Source: Chimaeribacter californicus
GTDB taxonomy: Bacteria > Pseudomonadota > Gammaproteobacteria > Enterobacterales > Enterobacteriaceae
NCBI RefSeq assembly: GCF_002858675.1
Contig: NZ_PJZF01000025.1
Location: 1-64,000, forward strand
Direction of reading: 5' to 3'
Length of the DNA stretch: 64,000 nucleotides
The position numbers and the translations under genes were made by a program. The notes beneath the pieces were generated by a model, which had not been told where the DNA came from, ran no database searches, and was given only the letters and a program-made list of their open reading frames with translations. How positions within the stretch are numbered: the first letter of the stretch is position 1; each line of letters begins with the position of its first letter. Below, in pieces: positions 1 to 7,939 of this stretch.

Positions 1-25
1 GGCAAAAATGTGAGAGGCATTGACG

Positions 26-112
26 ATGGTCAAACAAAAAGAAGTCAGGCAGAAAACCGCCTCCTTTCCTCCCCGCCCTAAAAGGACGGGGTATCTCGGA
101 GGCATTCGATGA
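26..112 (+). CDS. Possible 28-aa leader peptide overlapping araJ
   Basis: A short frame starts at ATG 26, preceded by GAGAGG at 12-17, and ends with a TGA at 110-112 that overlaps the araJ start as ATGA. The peptide is basic and proline-containing (SFPPRPKRTG). An in-frame stop at 11-13 shows it is not the tail of a longer upstream gene in this frame. It could couple translation to araJ. It could also be a chance frame, or the 3' remnant of a transposon gene, since the hairpin inside it resembles terminal hairpins of IS200/IS605-type elements. No homologue is recognised. Confidence 0.3.
   Translation: MVKQKEVRQKTASFPPRPKRTGYLGGIR
59..103 (+). promoter_or_regulatory. Hairpin sequestering the araJ ribosome-binding site
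   Basis: GCCTCC at 59-64 is complementary to GGAGGC at 98-103, which contains the araJ Shine-Dalgarno sequence. An inner stem pairs CCCCG (71-75) with CGGGG (87-91). The nested fold would hide the ribosome-binding site, so it may control araJ translation. An alternative is that it is the relic end of a mobile element. Confidence 0.4.
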
Positions 113-1293
113 AAAAAGTAGTCATCGCGTTGGCAATGGGGGCGTTCGGGCTGGGCATGGCCGAGTTCGGCATGATGGGGGTATTGACGGAGCTGGCGCG
201 CGACGTGCAGATCCCGATCCCTGACGCCGGGCATATGATCTCGTTTTATGCGCTGGGGGTGGTCATCGGTGCGCCGGTGATGGCGCTGGTCTCCGGCAAG
301 TTCTCCCTGAAAGCCCAACTGCTGTTTTTGGTGGCGCTGTGCGTGCTCGGCAACGCGCTGTTCGCCCTCTCCTCTTCCTATCCGATGCTGGTCATCGGCA
401 GGCTGCTCTCCGGCTTTCCGCACGGCGCATTTTTCGGCGTCGGGGCCATTATGCTGACGAAAGTCGCGCGCCCCGGCAAAGTCACTGCGGCGGTGGCGGG
501 CATGGTCTCGGGGATGACGCTGGCGAACCTGCTCGGCATTCCGCTGGGGACCTGGCTGAGCCATATGTTCAGCTGGCGCGCGCCGTTTTTGCTGATCGCT
601 GCATTTAACCTCGCGGTGTTGCTGTCGGTGATAAGCTGGATCCCCGATATCTCGGATAAGGCATCAACCACACTCCGCGAGCAGTTCCGGTTCCTGGCAT
701 CACCCGCGCCGTGGCTGATTTTTCTGGCCACCATGCTGGGTAACGCCGGGGTGTTCGCCTGGTTCAGCTACATCAAACCGGTGATGCTGGGCGTTTCCGG
801 CTTCTCTGAAGCCGCCATGCCGGGGATTATGATGCTGGCCGGTCTGGGCATGGTGCTGGGGAACCTGGTGAGTGCCAGATTATCCGCCCGCGTCTCGCCG
901 CTGCGTATCGCCGTCATCACCGATCTGGTGATTGTTGTCTCGCTGCTGATGATTTTCTTCTTCTCCACCCAGCAAGGGGCATCGCTCAGCTTTGCGTTTA
1001 TCAGCTGTGCCGGGCTGTTTGCGCTTTCTGCGCCGCTGCAAATCCTGCTGCTGCAAAATGCGAAAGGCGGCGAAATGCTGGGCGCGGCAGGCGGGCAGAT
1101 CGCCTTTAACCTCGGCAGCGCACTGGGCGCATTCTGCGGCGGGATGATGATCACGATGAATTTCGCGTACAACTACGTCGCCCTGCCGGCCGCGCTGCTG
1201 TCGCTGTCGGCCATGCTGTCGTTGATGCTTTATGGGCAGTTGAGCCGCCCAAACCGCACAAATATCAACTCGCGTCCGCAGGAAAGGCACTAG
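109..1293 (+). CDS. araJ: AraJ-type major facilitator exporter
   Basis: This is a 394-residue inner-membrane protein of the major facilitator superfamily (DHA1 group). Its length and sequence match Escherichia coli AraJ almost throughout, including the N-terminal FGLGMAEFGMMGVLTELA segment, the SGFPHGAFFGVGAIML loop motif, and ALSAPLQILLLQNAKGGE near the C-terminus. About twelve hydrophobic segments are evident. AraJ relatives are drug or sugar efflux proteins whose natural substrate is unsettled. In E. coli the gene is arabinose-regulated, but no araC site or arabinose genes are seen here. The start at 109 has GGAGG at 98-102. The downstream oxidoreductase lies 57 bp away on the same strand. 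Confidence 0.9.
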   Translation: MKKVVIALAMGAFGLGMAEFGMMGVLTELARDVQIPIPDAGHMISFYALGVVIGAPVMALVSGKFSLKAQLLFLVALCVLGNALFALSSSYPMLVIGRLLSGFPHGAFFGVGAIMLTKVARPGKVTAAVAGMVSGMTLANLLGIPLGTWLSHMFSWRAPFLLIAAFNLAVLLSVISWIPDISDKASTTLREQFRFLASPAPWLIFLATMLGNAGVFAWFSYIKPVMLGVSGFSEAAMPGIMMLAGLGMVLGNLVSARLSARVSPLRIAVITDLVIVVSLLMIFFFSTQQGASLSFAFISCAGLFALSAPLQILLLQNAKGGEMLGAAGGQIAFNLGSALGAFCGGMMITMNFAYNYVALPAALLSLSAMLSLMLYGQLSRPNRTNINSRPQERH

Positions 1294-1350
1294 GCTATTT
1301 GCCCTTGCCCGTGTGGGCAGAGGCTATTTTATGACAAAGAGAAGATAACC

Positions 1351-2451
1351 ATGGCTCAGCTATTTACACCGTTTACGCTGAAAAGCGTGACACTCAAAAA
1401 CCGTATTGCCGTACCGCCGATGTGCCAATACTCAGCGGTTGACGGTCTGGTAAATGACTGGCACCGGGTACACTACGCGGGGCTGGCACGCGGCGGTGCC
1501 GGTCTGGTGATCGTCGAGGCCACCGCAGTGGCGCCGGAAGGGCGCATCACCCCGGGGGATCTCGGCATCTGGAATGATGAGCAGGCCGCGGAGCTGGCGA
1601 ACATCGCGAAAGCGATCAAAGAAGCCGGTGCCGTGCCGGGCATTCAGATCGCCCACGCAGGCCGTAAAGCCAGCGCCAACGCCCCGTGGGAAGGCGACGA
1701 CCATATCCCGGAAGGCGATGCGCGCGGCTGGGAAACCCTGTCACCCTCTGCGGTGGCGTTCGGCAAAAACCTGCCGAAAGTGCCGAAAGCCATGACCAAA
1801 GCGGACATCCAGCGCGTCACGGCGGACTTCGTGGCCGCTGCGCGCCGTGCGCGTGACGCCGGGTTCGAGTGGCTGGAGCTGCACTTCGCCCACGGCTACC
1901 TGGCGCAGAGCTTCTTCTCGGTACACGCCAACCAGCGTACCGACGAATACGGCGGTGATTTCACCGGCCGCAGCCGCTTCCTGATCGAAACCTTCGACGC
2001 CGTGCGCGCCGAGTGGCCGCAGGATCTGCCGCTGACCGCCCGTTTTGGCGTGATCGAGTATGACGGCCGCGACGAGGAAACCCTGGCCGAGGCGATTGCC
2101 CTGACCAACATCCTGCGCGAAAAAGGGCTGGATATGCTCAACGTCAGCGTCGGTTTCTCCACGCCGGACAGCAACATCCCCTGGGGGCCGGGCTTCCTGG
2201 CGCCGGTTGCCCGCCGCGTGCGCAACGAAGCTGACCTGCCGGTCGCCTCCTCCTGGGGCGTGGAAGCGGCCGCCGTGGCGGAGCGCTGCATTGCCGAAGG
2301 GGATATGGATCTGGTGATGATTGGCCGCGCCATGCTGGCAGACCCGCACTACAGCTACCGTCTGGCGCAGCAGCTCCAGGTAGAGAAGCCGTCCTGGGTG
2401 CTGCCTGCCCCGTACGCGCACTGGCTGGAGCGTTACCGTCTGGGCGAGTAA
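1351..2451 (+). CDS. Old Yellow Enzyme family NADPH:flavin oxidoreductase (YqjM/NamA/XenA type)
   Basis: This 366-residue FMN-dependent TIM-barrel ene-reductase belongs to the thermophilic-like OYE class. The opening region (FTPFTLKSVTLKNRI, then MCQYSA with Cys25) is the YqjM/XenA signature; that cysteine tunes the flavin. IAHAGRKAS and LELHFAHGYL supply the substrate- and FMN-binding histidines. Family members reduce activated C=C bonds of enals, enones, nitro-esters and maleimides in the cytoplasm, usually as electrophile defence. The start has AGAGAAG just upstream. The gene ends close to a strong hairpin terminator. It may share a transcript with araJ. Confidence 0.9.
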   Translation: MAQLFTPFTLKSVTLKNRIAVPPMCQYSAVDGLVNDWHRVHYAGLARGGAGLVIVEATAVAPEGRITPGDLGIWNDEQAAELANIAKAIKEAGAVPGIQIAHAGRKASANAPWEGDDHIPEGDARGWETLSPSAVAFGKNLPKVPKAMTKADIQRVTADFVAAARRARDAGFEWLELHFAHGYLAQSFFSVHANQRTDEYGGDFTGRSRFLIETFDAVRAEWPQDLPLTARFGVIEYDGRDEETLAEAIALTNILREKGLDMLNVSVGFSTPDSNIPWGPGFLAPVARRVRNEADLPVASSWGVEAAAVAERCIAEGDMDLVMIGRAMLADPHYSYRLAQQLQVEKPSWVLPAPYAHWLERYRLGE

Positions 2452-2471
2452 TCGCCGCGGTACATGTATGC

Positions 2472-2499
2472 AGGGCGGCCAATGGCCGCCTTTTTTTTC
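2472..2499 (+). terminator. Rho-independent terminator after the OYE gene
   Basis: GGCGGCC-aat-GGCCGCC forms a short-loop hairpin followed directly by a run of eight T residues, on the plus strand just downstream of the OYE stop. Confidence 0.85.
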
Positions 2500-2540
2500 G
2501 CTTCTGCGCCCCCGGCGCTACGTACCATCACTTGCCGTGG

Positions 2541-3176
2541 TTATCCATTGGGCAATTCGTTGCCGTTTTTAACAGAGAACGTCTCCCACAACGCCATAAT
2601 TTGCCTGACAGACGTCTCAATTATGCTAAGCGGAACGCCGTCCCGTGCCAGCGTTGAGATGCCGAACAGGAAACTGTTAAACACCAGCCCCAGCGTGTCG
2701 GGGGACGCCCCGGCGTGCAGTTCCCCATTCTCAACGCCCCGCTTCACACAGCGGATGAACCCTTCACGGGTGCGGGCTCGCGCCGTGTCGAGCGGGGCAA
2801 GCAGATGCCGGTGTTCCTCTGAATTCGCTGACATCACGCCCAGCGCCACCATACAGCCTTTTGGGTGCCCGGTTTCGCACTGCATGCGGGCCGAACGCAG
2901 GAGCGTCGTCTCAATCGCCTGACGCGGCGGCAACGTGTCATCCCATAACGCGTCGGTTACCCGGCCATGGGAGTGCAAATAACAGGCGACGGTCTCCTTA
3001 TATAACTTCTCTTTTGAGCCAAACGCGGCGTAGAAACTGGGCGCAGTAATACCGCGGCCGATGGCTGCTTTGAGCTGAGAGAGTGACGTCGCATCATACC
3101 CGTTTTCCCAGAACAGGTGCATCGCCTGCCGTACCGCCTCATCGCGGTCAAATTGTCTTGGTCTGCCCGTTCTCAT
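2541..3176 (-). CDS. TetR/AcrR family transcriptional repressor
   Basis: This is a 211-residue TetR-type regulator. The N-terminal helix-turn-helix follows GRPRQFDRDEAVRQAMHLFWENGYDATSLSQL, then APSFYAAFGSKEKLYKE, the recognition-helix motif of this family. The remaining residues form a ligand-binding helical domain. It is divergent from the SDR gene at 3305, with 128 bp between start codons that carry repeated AT-rich sites, so it very likely represses both. In E. coli the comparable pair is bdcR-bdcA, but this regulator does not look like a close BdcR orthologue. The start at 3176 has AGGAGG upstream. The inducer is unknown. Confidence 0.85.
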   Translation of the reverse strand: MRTGRPRQFDRDEAVRQAMHLFWENGYDATSLSQLKAAIGRGITAPSFYAAFGSKEKLYKETVACYLHSHGRVTDALWDDTLPPRQAIETTLLRSARMQCETGHPKGCMVALGVMSANSEEHRHLLAPLDTARARTREGFIRCVKRGVENGELHAGASPDTLGLVFNSFLFGISTLARDGVPLSIIETSVRQIMALWETFSVKNGNELPNG

Positions 3177-3190
3177 TCCGGCCTCCTCTG

Positions 3191-3284
3191 TTTTTTATAT
3201 ACTAAGTCTTTTTTATATACTAAATGATACATAAATCATTGACAATGGCTCTCCGGCCCGATATTTGTACTAAACGATATATAA
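3191..3284. promoter_or_regulatory. Divergent TetR/SDR promoter with repeated operator motif
   Basis: TTTTTTATATACTAA occurs twice in direct orientation (3191-3205 and 3209-3223). TACTAAATGATACATAA at 3218-3234 recurs as TACTAAACGATATATAA at 3268-3284, exactly 50 bp on, with 15 of 17 identical. A TTGACA box (3239-3244) and a TATTTG box (3262-3267) at 17-bp spacing lie between the two 17-mers and would drive the SDR gene. The repeats are therefore well placed to be TetR operators that block this promoter. Confidence 0.7.
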
Positions 3285-3304
3285 TTCACCACAGAGGAAA
3301 GAAC

Positions 3305-4027
3305 ATGCATAGCGATAAAAAAAGCAGCGGAAGACAGGTTCTCGTACTCGGCGGCAGCCGGGGCATTGGCGAAGCGATCGTGCGCCGCTTCGCTGAAAAC
3401 GGCGATAACGTGGTTTTTACCTATGCGCACTCACAGGAAAAGGCCAATGCCATTGCCGCTGAGACGCAAAGCCAGGCGGTGAAGCTGGACGTGTCTGACC
3501 GCGCTGCGCTGGCAAATGCCGTTGCTGAAGCGGGTGAGCTGGATGTGCTGGTGTTTAACGCGGGTCTGCTGGCCGCGGGGGATCCCCTGGATATCCCCGC
3601 CGAGGAGATTGAAAGACTGTTTACTGTGAATATTCATGCGCCCTATTTTGCGGCGGTGGAAGCCGCAAGGAGAATGCACGCCGGGGGCCGTATCATCATT
3701 ATCGGCTCGGTTAACGCCGACCGTATGCCGATGGAGGGGCTGTCCGCATACAGCACCAGCAAAGCGGCACTTCAGGGCATGGTAAAAGGGTTGGCCAGGG
3801 ATTTTGGCGATCGCGCCATCACGGTGAATGTGGTTCAGCCCGGCCCAACCGACACGGATATGAACCCAGCCGACGGGCCGCTGCATGAGACGATGCACGG
3901 CTTCATGGCGATTAAACGCCATGCCCATGCCGGCGAGGTGGCGGGTATGGTGTTCTGGGTCGCGAGCCAGGAGGCGGCCATGGTAACAGGCACCGCGCTG
4001 ACCATTGATGGCGGCTTTGGCGCGTAA
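3305..4027 (+). CDS. BdcA-like short-chain dehydrogenase/reductase
   Basis: This 240-residue Rossmann-fold oxidoreductase has VLGGSRGIGEAIVRRF as the NAD(P)-binding glycine motif, NAG in VFNAGLL, a catalytic Tyr/Lys in YSTSKAA, and VQPGPTDTD after the active site. The segment order and the ending TIDGGFGA closely match E. coli BdcA (YjgI), a protein tied to biofilm dispersal and c-di-GMP binding. Whether it shares that role is inference. ATG 3305 is preferred over 3224 because AGAGG lies a few bases upstream, and the earlier codon falls inside the operator region. It is probably repressed by the divergent TetR gene. Confidence 0.85.
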   Translation: MHSDKKSSGRQVLVLGGSRGIGEAIVRRFAENGDNVVFTYAHSQEKANAIAAETQSQAVKLDVSDRAALANAVAEAGELDVLVFNAGLLAAGDPLDIPAEEIERLFTVNIHAPYFAAVEAARRMHAGGRIIIIGSVNADRMPMEGLSAYSTSKAALQGMVKGLARDFGDRAITVNVVQPGPTDTDMNPADGPLHETMHGFMAIKRHAHAGEVAGMVFWVASQEAAMVTGTALTIDGGFGA

Positions 4028-4039
4028 TCAAGGTTTTCA

Positions 4040-4065
4040 GGGCAGGCACCCACCGCCTGCCCTTT
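4040..4065 (+). terminator. Hairpin terminator after the SDR gene
   Basis: GGGCAGGC pairs with GCCTGCCC around a seven-base loop and is followed by TTTAT. The tail is short, so termination may be partial. Confidence 0.6.
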
Positions 4066-4146
4066 ATCCGATAGCTGCTTATTGATAGGTAATAACACAA
4101 CAATTTGTCAGCGGAGTATGCAACCGGGAAGGCAGCATTCAGGTGT

Positions 4147-4169
4147 AAAAAAGGGAGGCGATGCCTCCC
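4147..4169 (-). terminator. Rho-independent terminator of the zevAB-like operon
   Basis: Read on the minus strand, GGGAGGC-atc-GCCTCCC is followed by six T residues (the A run at 4147-4152 on plus). It sits just past the stop of the NicO transporter gene. Confidence 0.85.
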
Positions 4170-4178
4170 TGAGGGGTT

Positions 4179-5189
4179 TCAGCGCAGCAGCGGGTTGCCG
4201 CTGCCGGTCAGCCCCGGCTGGGCGCTGAACCAGAGGAACAGCCCGGCCGCGAGCAGCAACAGCCCCCCGGCCAGGGTCAGGGAGGCGCGGCCGATACGCC
4301 GCCAGGCGGGCACCGGGCCGCTGTGCACGTTGCGCATCAACAACCGCTGGAGGCTGTGTACCCCGAGCGCCAGCAGCGAGATGGTCAGCGAGGTGCCGAA
4401 CGCCATCACAAACGCCGCCAGCACGCCCCACAGATAAGCGCCAATCACCTTGGCGAACAGCAGCATCATGATCGCCCCCGAGCAGGGCCGCAGCCCCATC
4501 GACAGCACCAGCGCAGCGCGGGTACGCCAATCGCCCGCTGCCGCCAGTGCCTCATCGGTCGGCATATGGCGGTGGCCGCAGCCGCAGTGATCGCTGTGCA
4601 CATGCGGCTCGCCATTCAGCGGCCGCAATGCCCGGAACGGCTGCCGCAGGCTGTGCCACTGTTGGCGCAGCGCCTTTACCGCCCGGAACATCAGCAGCAC
4701 GCCCAGCCCCATCACCAGCAGGTAACTGCCGCGCTCCAGCCAGAAGCTGCTCTGGTGCAACTGGCGGGCGGAGAGATCGAACACGCCGAGCAGCAGCGTC
4801 ACCAGGATCACCGCCACGCTGCCCTGTAACAATGACGCGGCAAAGGTCAGGCGCAGGCTGCTTTTCAGCCGGGACGGGTGGGTTGCCAGGTAGGTGGTGA
4901 TCACCAGTTTGCCGTGCCCCGGCCCGGCGGCGTGGAGGATGCCGTACAGCAGGCTGAACAGCACCAGGATAAGCCCGGCGCGCTGCGGTTCCGCCCTGAC
5001 CTGCTGCATCAGCGCGGCGATCTGGCCGTTCAGGCTGCGTTGCCACTGGGTGCCCTGCCACAACAGCGAGGGCCAGATGTGCATCAGCCACAACCCGCCC
5101 AGCAGCAGCACGGCGGCCAGCAACAGCAGCGGCCAGATCTGAAGCCAACGGTGGCGGCGCAGAACAGACGTCTGGGAGGTTATGGGCAT
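4179..5189 (-). CDS. zevB: NicO-family divalent metal transporter, ZevB type
   Basis: This 336-residue polytopic membrane protein of the NicO (nickel/cobalt) family has HAAGPGHGK near residue 87 and GLRPCSGAIMMLLFA in the C-terminal half; both are family signatures for metal passage. A histidine-rich cytoplasmic stretch (HVHSDHCGCGHRHMP) lies between them. RcnA exporters share the fold. The partner gene, a DUF1007 protein overlapping by 10 bp, points instead to the ZevA-ZevB pair described for zinc uptake in Haemophilus. The metal is not decided by sequence alone. Translation is probably coupled to the upstream gene. Confidence 0.75.
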   Translation of the reverse strand: MPITSQTSVLRRHRWLQIWPLLLLAAVLLLGGLWLMHIWPSLLWQGTQWQRSLNGQIAALMQQVRAEPQRAGLILVLFSLLYGILHAAGPGHGKLVITTYLATHPSRLKSSLRLTFAASLLQGSVAVILVTLLLGVFDLSARQLHQSSFWLERGSYLLVMGLGVLLMFRAVKALRQQWHSLRQPFRALRPLNGEPHVHSDHCGCGHRHMPTDEALAAAGDWRTRAALVLSMGLRPCSGAIMMLLFAKVIGAYLWGVLAAFVMAFGTSLTISLLALGVHSLQRLLMRNVHSGPVPAWRRIGRASLTLAGGLLLLAAGLFLWFSAQPGLTGSGNPLLR

Positions 5190-5806
5190 GTCAGGGTCAC
5201 CTTCTGGGCAAACTGGCGGCCAAGATCCATATCCTCCGGCGGCGCGTCGGCTTTATCCAGCGACAGCGCATAGTTCTGGAGCGAGACATCAGGCGCCGGG
5301 GTATCCAGCGTGATGTGACAGGCATCCATTTCCGGCGGCAGGTGCAGGCTGGTGGCGTTGTCGTAATGCATATCCACAAAATAGGTCGGGTCAAAGGTAG
5401 AGAAGGTGTAGGTCTGGCCTTTGAGCGGCTGCGGCGCGGCCAGCGGCAACACATACTCCAGCACCGCCTTGTGCCCTTCGCGCAACAGGCGGTAAGAGGG
5501 CGGCAGGTTATGGAATTTGACCCGCTGGTCGCCATGGTAAAACTCGGTGAAGTAGTGCTGACCCAGCACGTTGGCCATCACCTCAGCGGCGAGCTTTTTC
5601 CACACCTCCGAATCCGGCGGCGCGTCCCCGGCGTCATACAGCAGATCGGCGGAGGTGATCTCATCCATCGTCCAGCGCATTTTCAGGCCGGTCAGCTGCG
5701 CATCCTGCTGGAGGAGCGTCGCCTGCAGGGTGATAAAACTGTGCGGGTGCGCCCAGGCCAGCGGCGCGCAAGCCGACAACAGCAGGGGCAGGTAAGTGAG
5801 TCGCAT
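5180..5806 (-). CDS. zevA: DUF1007 periplasmic protein, ZevA type
   Basis: This 208-residue protein has a short signal peptide ending near AWA and a mature N-terminus starting HPHSFI, the typical histidine-bearing start of DUF1007 proteins. Later motifs are MRWTMDEITSADLLYD, YFVDMHYDN and LGRQFAQKVTLTCP. Family members act in the periplasm and are encoded next to NicO transporters; ZevA of Haemophilus supports zinc uptake. Its 3' end overlaps the NicO gene by 10 bp, so the two form an operon. No Zur site was recognised upstream. Confidence 0.75.
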   Translation of the reverse strand: MRLTYLPLLLSACAPLAWAHPHSFITLQATLLQQDAQLTGLKMRWTMDEITSADLLYDAGDAPPDSEVWKKLAAEVMANVLGQHYFTEFYHGDQRVKFHNLPPSYRLLREGHKAVLEYVLPLAAPQPLKGQTYTFSTFDPTYFVDMHYDNATSLHLPPEMDACHITLDTPAPDVSLQNYALSLDKADAPPEDMDLGRQFAQKVTLTCP

Positions 5807-5858
5807 AGTGCCACGGCGTCCTTGTTGTTAACCACAAGCGCGGACAATATCGGCTCCG

Positions 5859-6016
5859 GGCGACGGTGGCAAGCGCGGGCCGCCGCGCTGCCAACCCACA
5901 CCGGCATTGACGCCACCAGCTCCGTGCCGGAAGGGAAGAGCCTCGCGGATTACATCCTGCTCCTGCCGCTCGCCGATATTGCGCCGATTTATATTTATCT
6001 GAGTAAACCGCCTTAA
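5859..6016 (+). pseudogene. C-terminal remnant of an S-type pyocin/colicin-domain bacteriocin
   Basis: A plus-strand frame ending at TAA 6014-6016 encodes LPTHTG...GKSLADYILLLPLADIAPIYIYLSKPP. This strongly resembles the end of the S-type pyocin domain that precedes nuclease domains in bacteriocins and related effectors (typical pattern DYILVFP...PIYVYLS). Only about 50 residues remain, with no start and no toxin domain. The upstream portion is now the promoter side of the zevA gene. No immunity gene follows. It is read as a relic of a lost bacteriocin locus; the family link is by eye. Confidence 0.55.
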
Positions 6017-6052
6017 TTATTTACTGCGCGGGCGCTACCCGTTTCTCCACCC

Positions 6053-6928
6053 TTACCCCTTCACCTGATGAATCTCTGCAATATAGCCGCCGGGGAACTC
6101 GACCATGGCGGAAGGCCCGGCAGCATCAGTGGAGCGCCAGAGGATTTGCGCATGACTGGCCTGCGCTTTATCCAGCGTCTGCTTAAGATCCGTGACACCG
6201 TAACCGGTGCGCTCATGGCCGAACGGGTAAGGCAGGTGGCCGTCAGTGACGAAAATCTTGACCTTGCCGAACGTGGAGGAGAGATCCACTTCGCGCACGG
6301 TGCCGCTGGTCTCGCCGAGCACGGCAGCGCTGACCTGCTGATCGCGGTCAAGCTTGCCCTGTGAGAACTGCTGATAGCTGCGGATGAAATCCTCCACCCG
6401 GTAACGTGACAGGTAGACGCGGTTCTCCGGCACGCTGTTCAGCGGCGCGTAATCCGGGGCTTTGGTGTGCCAGTAAAGCTGCATATTCACGCCGCCCGGC
6501 CACTGGATCACCGCGTCCCGGCCTATCGGGTCAGGGAACGGCTCCACCAGCACATCGGCCCCCGCCGCTTTGGCCTGCGCCACGGCCGCATCCATATCCC
6601 GCACCAGGAAGCCGTTGCGCTCATTGCCGAACGGGTAAGGTGCCGGGGTCTGGAAATCAAACACTGAGAAGCTGCCGACCGGCGTCAGCACCAGCTGGGA
6701 GAACGTCTCGCTGGGGGTGGGCGTCACGTCTGCGGTGATGCGTTTGGTGGCCTTGCCGCCAAAGGTGTGCAGCAGGCTGTTGACGAAATCGTCCATTTTG
6801 CCGGGCTGCACGTAGACATGGGTGGTGTCATATTGGGCACCCACTGCCAGGCTCTCTGCGGCCCAGGCGGCCGGGCACGCGACGACAGTAAGCGCCAGGG
6901 AAAGCGCGCCAAATCGGGTTTTGTTCAT
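6053..6928 (-). CDS. Exported tandem glyoxalase-fold (VOC) protein
   Basis: This 291-residue protein has a signal peptide (MNKTRFGALSLALTVVACPAAWA) and two repeats of a glyoxalase/VOC-like unit. Each repeat has a PYPFG(N/H)ER segment, GFLVRDMDAAVAQAKAAGADVLVEPFPDPIGRDAVIQWPGG in the first and the equivalent YGVTDLKQTLDKA...GPSAMVEFPGGYIAEIHQ in the second. ATG 6928 is chosen over an upstream in-frame start because AGGAAA precedes it and the signal peptide then lies at the N-terminus. It is the last gene of the minus-strand operon that starts with the amidohydrolase. Its substrate is unknown. Confidence 0.7.
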   Translation of the reverse strand: MNKTRFGALSLALTVVACPAAWAAESLAVGAQYDTTHVYVQPGKMDDFVNSLLHTFGGKATKRITADVTPTPSETFSQLVLTPVGSFSVFDFQTPAPYPFGNERNGFLVRDMDAAVAQAKAAGADVLVEPFPDPIGRDAVIQWPGGVNMQLYWHTKAPDYAPLNSVPENRVYLSRYRVEDFIRSYQQFSQGKLDRDQQVSAAVLGETSGTVREVDLSSTFGKVKIFVTDGHLPYPFGHERTGYGVTDLKQTLDKAQASHAQILWRSTDAAGPSAMVEFPGGYIAEIHQVKG

Positions 6929-7033
6929 CTCGGTTTCCTGTTGAGTTTTATGACCTTCCCGGCGCGCGCTGTCCGGAATGACTACATCAGAAAAGAAGCA
7001 GGTGGCGCCGGGCGGCACCACCTTCAGGCAGGG

Positions 7034-7855
7034 TCAGCGGGATTGCAGGAACGCCAGCAGGTCTTCGTTCAGCTGGTCCTGATGGGTGGCCGCAAAACCG
7101 TGCGGGCCGTTGTCGTAAACTTTCAGCTCCGCACCGGGGATAAGCTCAGCCGACAGCTTGCCGGTGGCCTCGAACGGCACGATCTGGTCATTGCTGCCGT
7201 GGATCACCAGCGTCGGCACATCGACTTTTTTGATGTCATCGCGGAAATCGGTCTCAGAGAAGGCGGTCACGCAGTCGATGGTGCCTTTCAGCGAGGCCAG
7301 CAGCGCGATGTTCAGGGTCTGGGTCAGTACGCCCTCAGAGACGGTCTGCCCGGCGTTCAGGCCGTAGAACGGGGTGGCAAAATCGCTGATAAACTGCGCA
7401 CGGTCTTTGCGCAGGCCATCTTTGATGCCGTCGAACACGCTCTGCTCCACGCCCTGCGGGTGATCATCGGTTTTGCCGAAAATCGGCGTCACCGCGCCCA
7501 GCAGTGCCAGCCCCGCGACTCGGTCGCTGCCGTAACGGCCGATATAGCGCGTCACGTCCCCGCCGCCCATCGAGAAGCCCACCAGCGTCACCTCGTCCAG
7601 ATCGAGCTCGGTGATCAGGTCATTAATGTCCGACGCGAAGGTGTCGTAGTCATACCCTTCCCACGGCTGCTCAGAGCGGCCAAAGCCGCGGCGGTCAAAG
7701 GCGATGGCGCGGTAGCCGCGTTCGGCCAGAAAGTTCATCTGGCTGTCCCACATGTCGGCATCCAGCGGCCAGCCGTGGCTGAACAGCACCGGCTTACCGG
7801 TGCCCCAGTCTTTGTAATAGATCTGCGTGCCGTCCTGGGTGGTGATGGTGCTCAT
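7034..7855 (-). CDS. Alpha/beta hydrolase, cofactor-free haloperoxidase/arylesterase type
   Basis: This is a 273-residue hydrolase. The catalytic triad can be placed at Ser95 (GFSMGG), Asp223 (HGSNDQIVPF) and His252 (GPHGFA). The oxyanion region is FSHGWPLDADMW. The sequence is typical of the non-heme chloroperoxidase group, which are esterases or perhydrolases in practice. It lacks a signal peptide. GAGGAG precedes the start. The neighbouring MFS exporter and amidohydrolase suggest a shared job in breaking down or exporting an ester or amide compound, but the substrate is not indicated. Confidence 0.85.
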   Translation of the reverse strand: MSTITTQDGTQIYYKDWGTGKPVLFSHGWPLDADMWDSQMNFLAERGYRAIAFDRRGFGRSEQPWEGYDYDTFASDINDLITELDLDEVTLVGFSMGGGDVTRYIGRYGSDRVAGLALLGAVTPIFGKTDDHPQGVEQSVFDGIKDGLRKDRAQFISDFATPFYGLNAGQTVSEGVLTQTLNIALLASLKGTIDCVTAFSETDFRDDIKKVDVPTLVIHGSNDQIVPFEATGKLSAELIPGAELKVYDNGPHGFAATHQDQLNEDLLAFLQSR

Positions 7856-7939
7856 GGCAATCTCCTCAACGTAGTGGATAAACAGTTCGGATAAAATCGT
7901 TGAATAACAAGGGTAGAACAGATGTCGTGTCAGTAAAGG

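Noticed and set aside
1292-1329. AGGCTATTT direct repeat flanking a TGCCC/GGGCA hairpin after araJ
   Set aside because: Too short to call a mobile-element duplication, and the hairpin is too weak for a confident terminator.
2464-2922. Plus-strand frame over the TetR gene
   Set aside because: It begins inside the OYE terminator and is antisense to a well-supported TetR gene.
5315-5858. Upstream extension of the bacteriocin-like frame
   Set aside because: This part is antisense to the zevA-like gene and does not resemble a pyocin domain; only the segment after about 5859 does.
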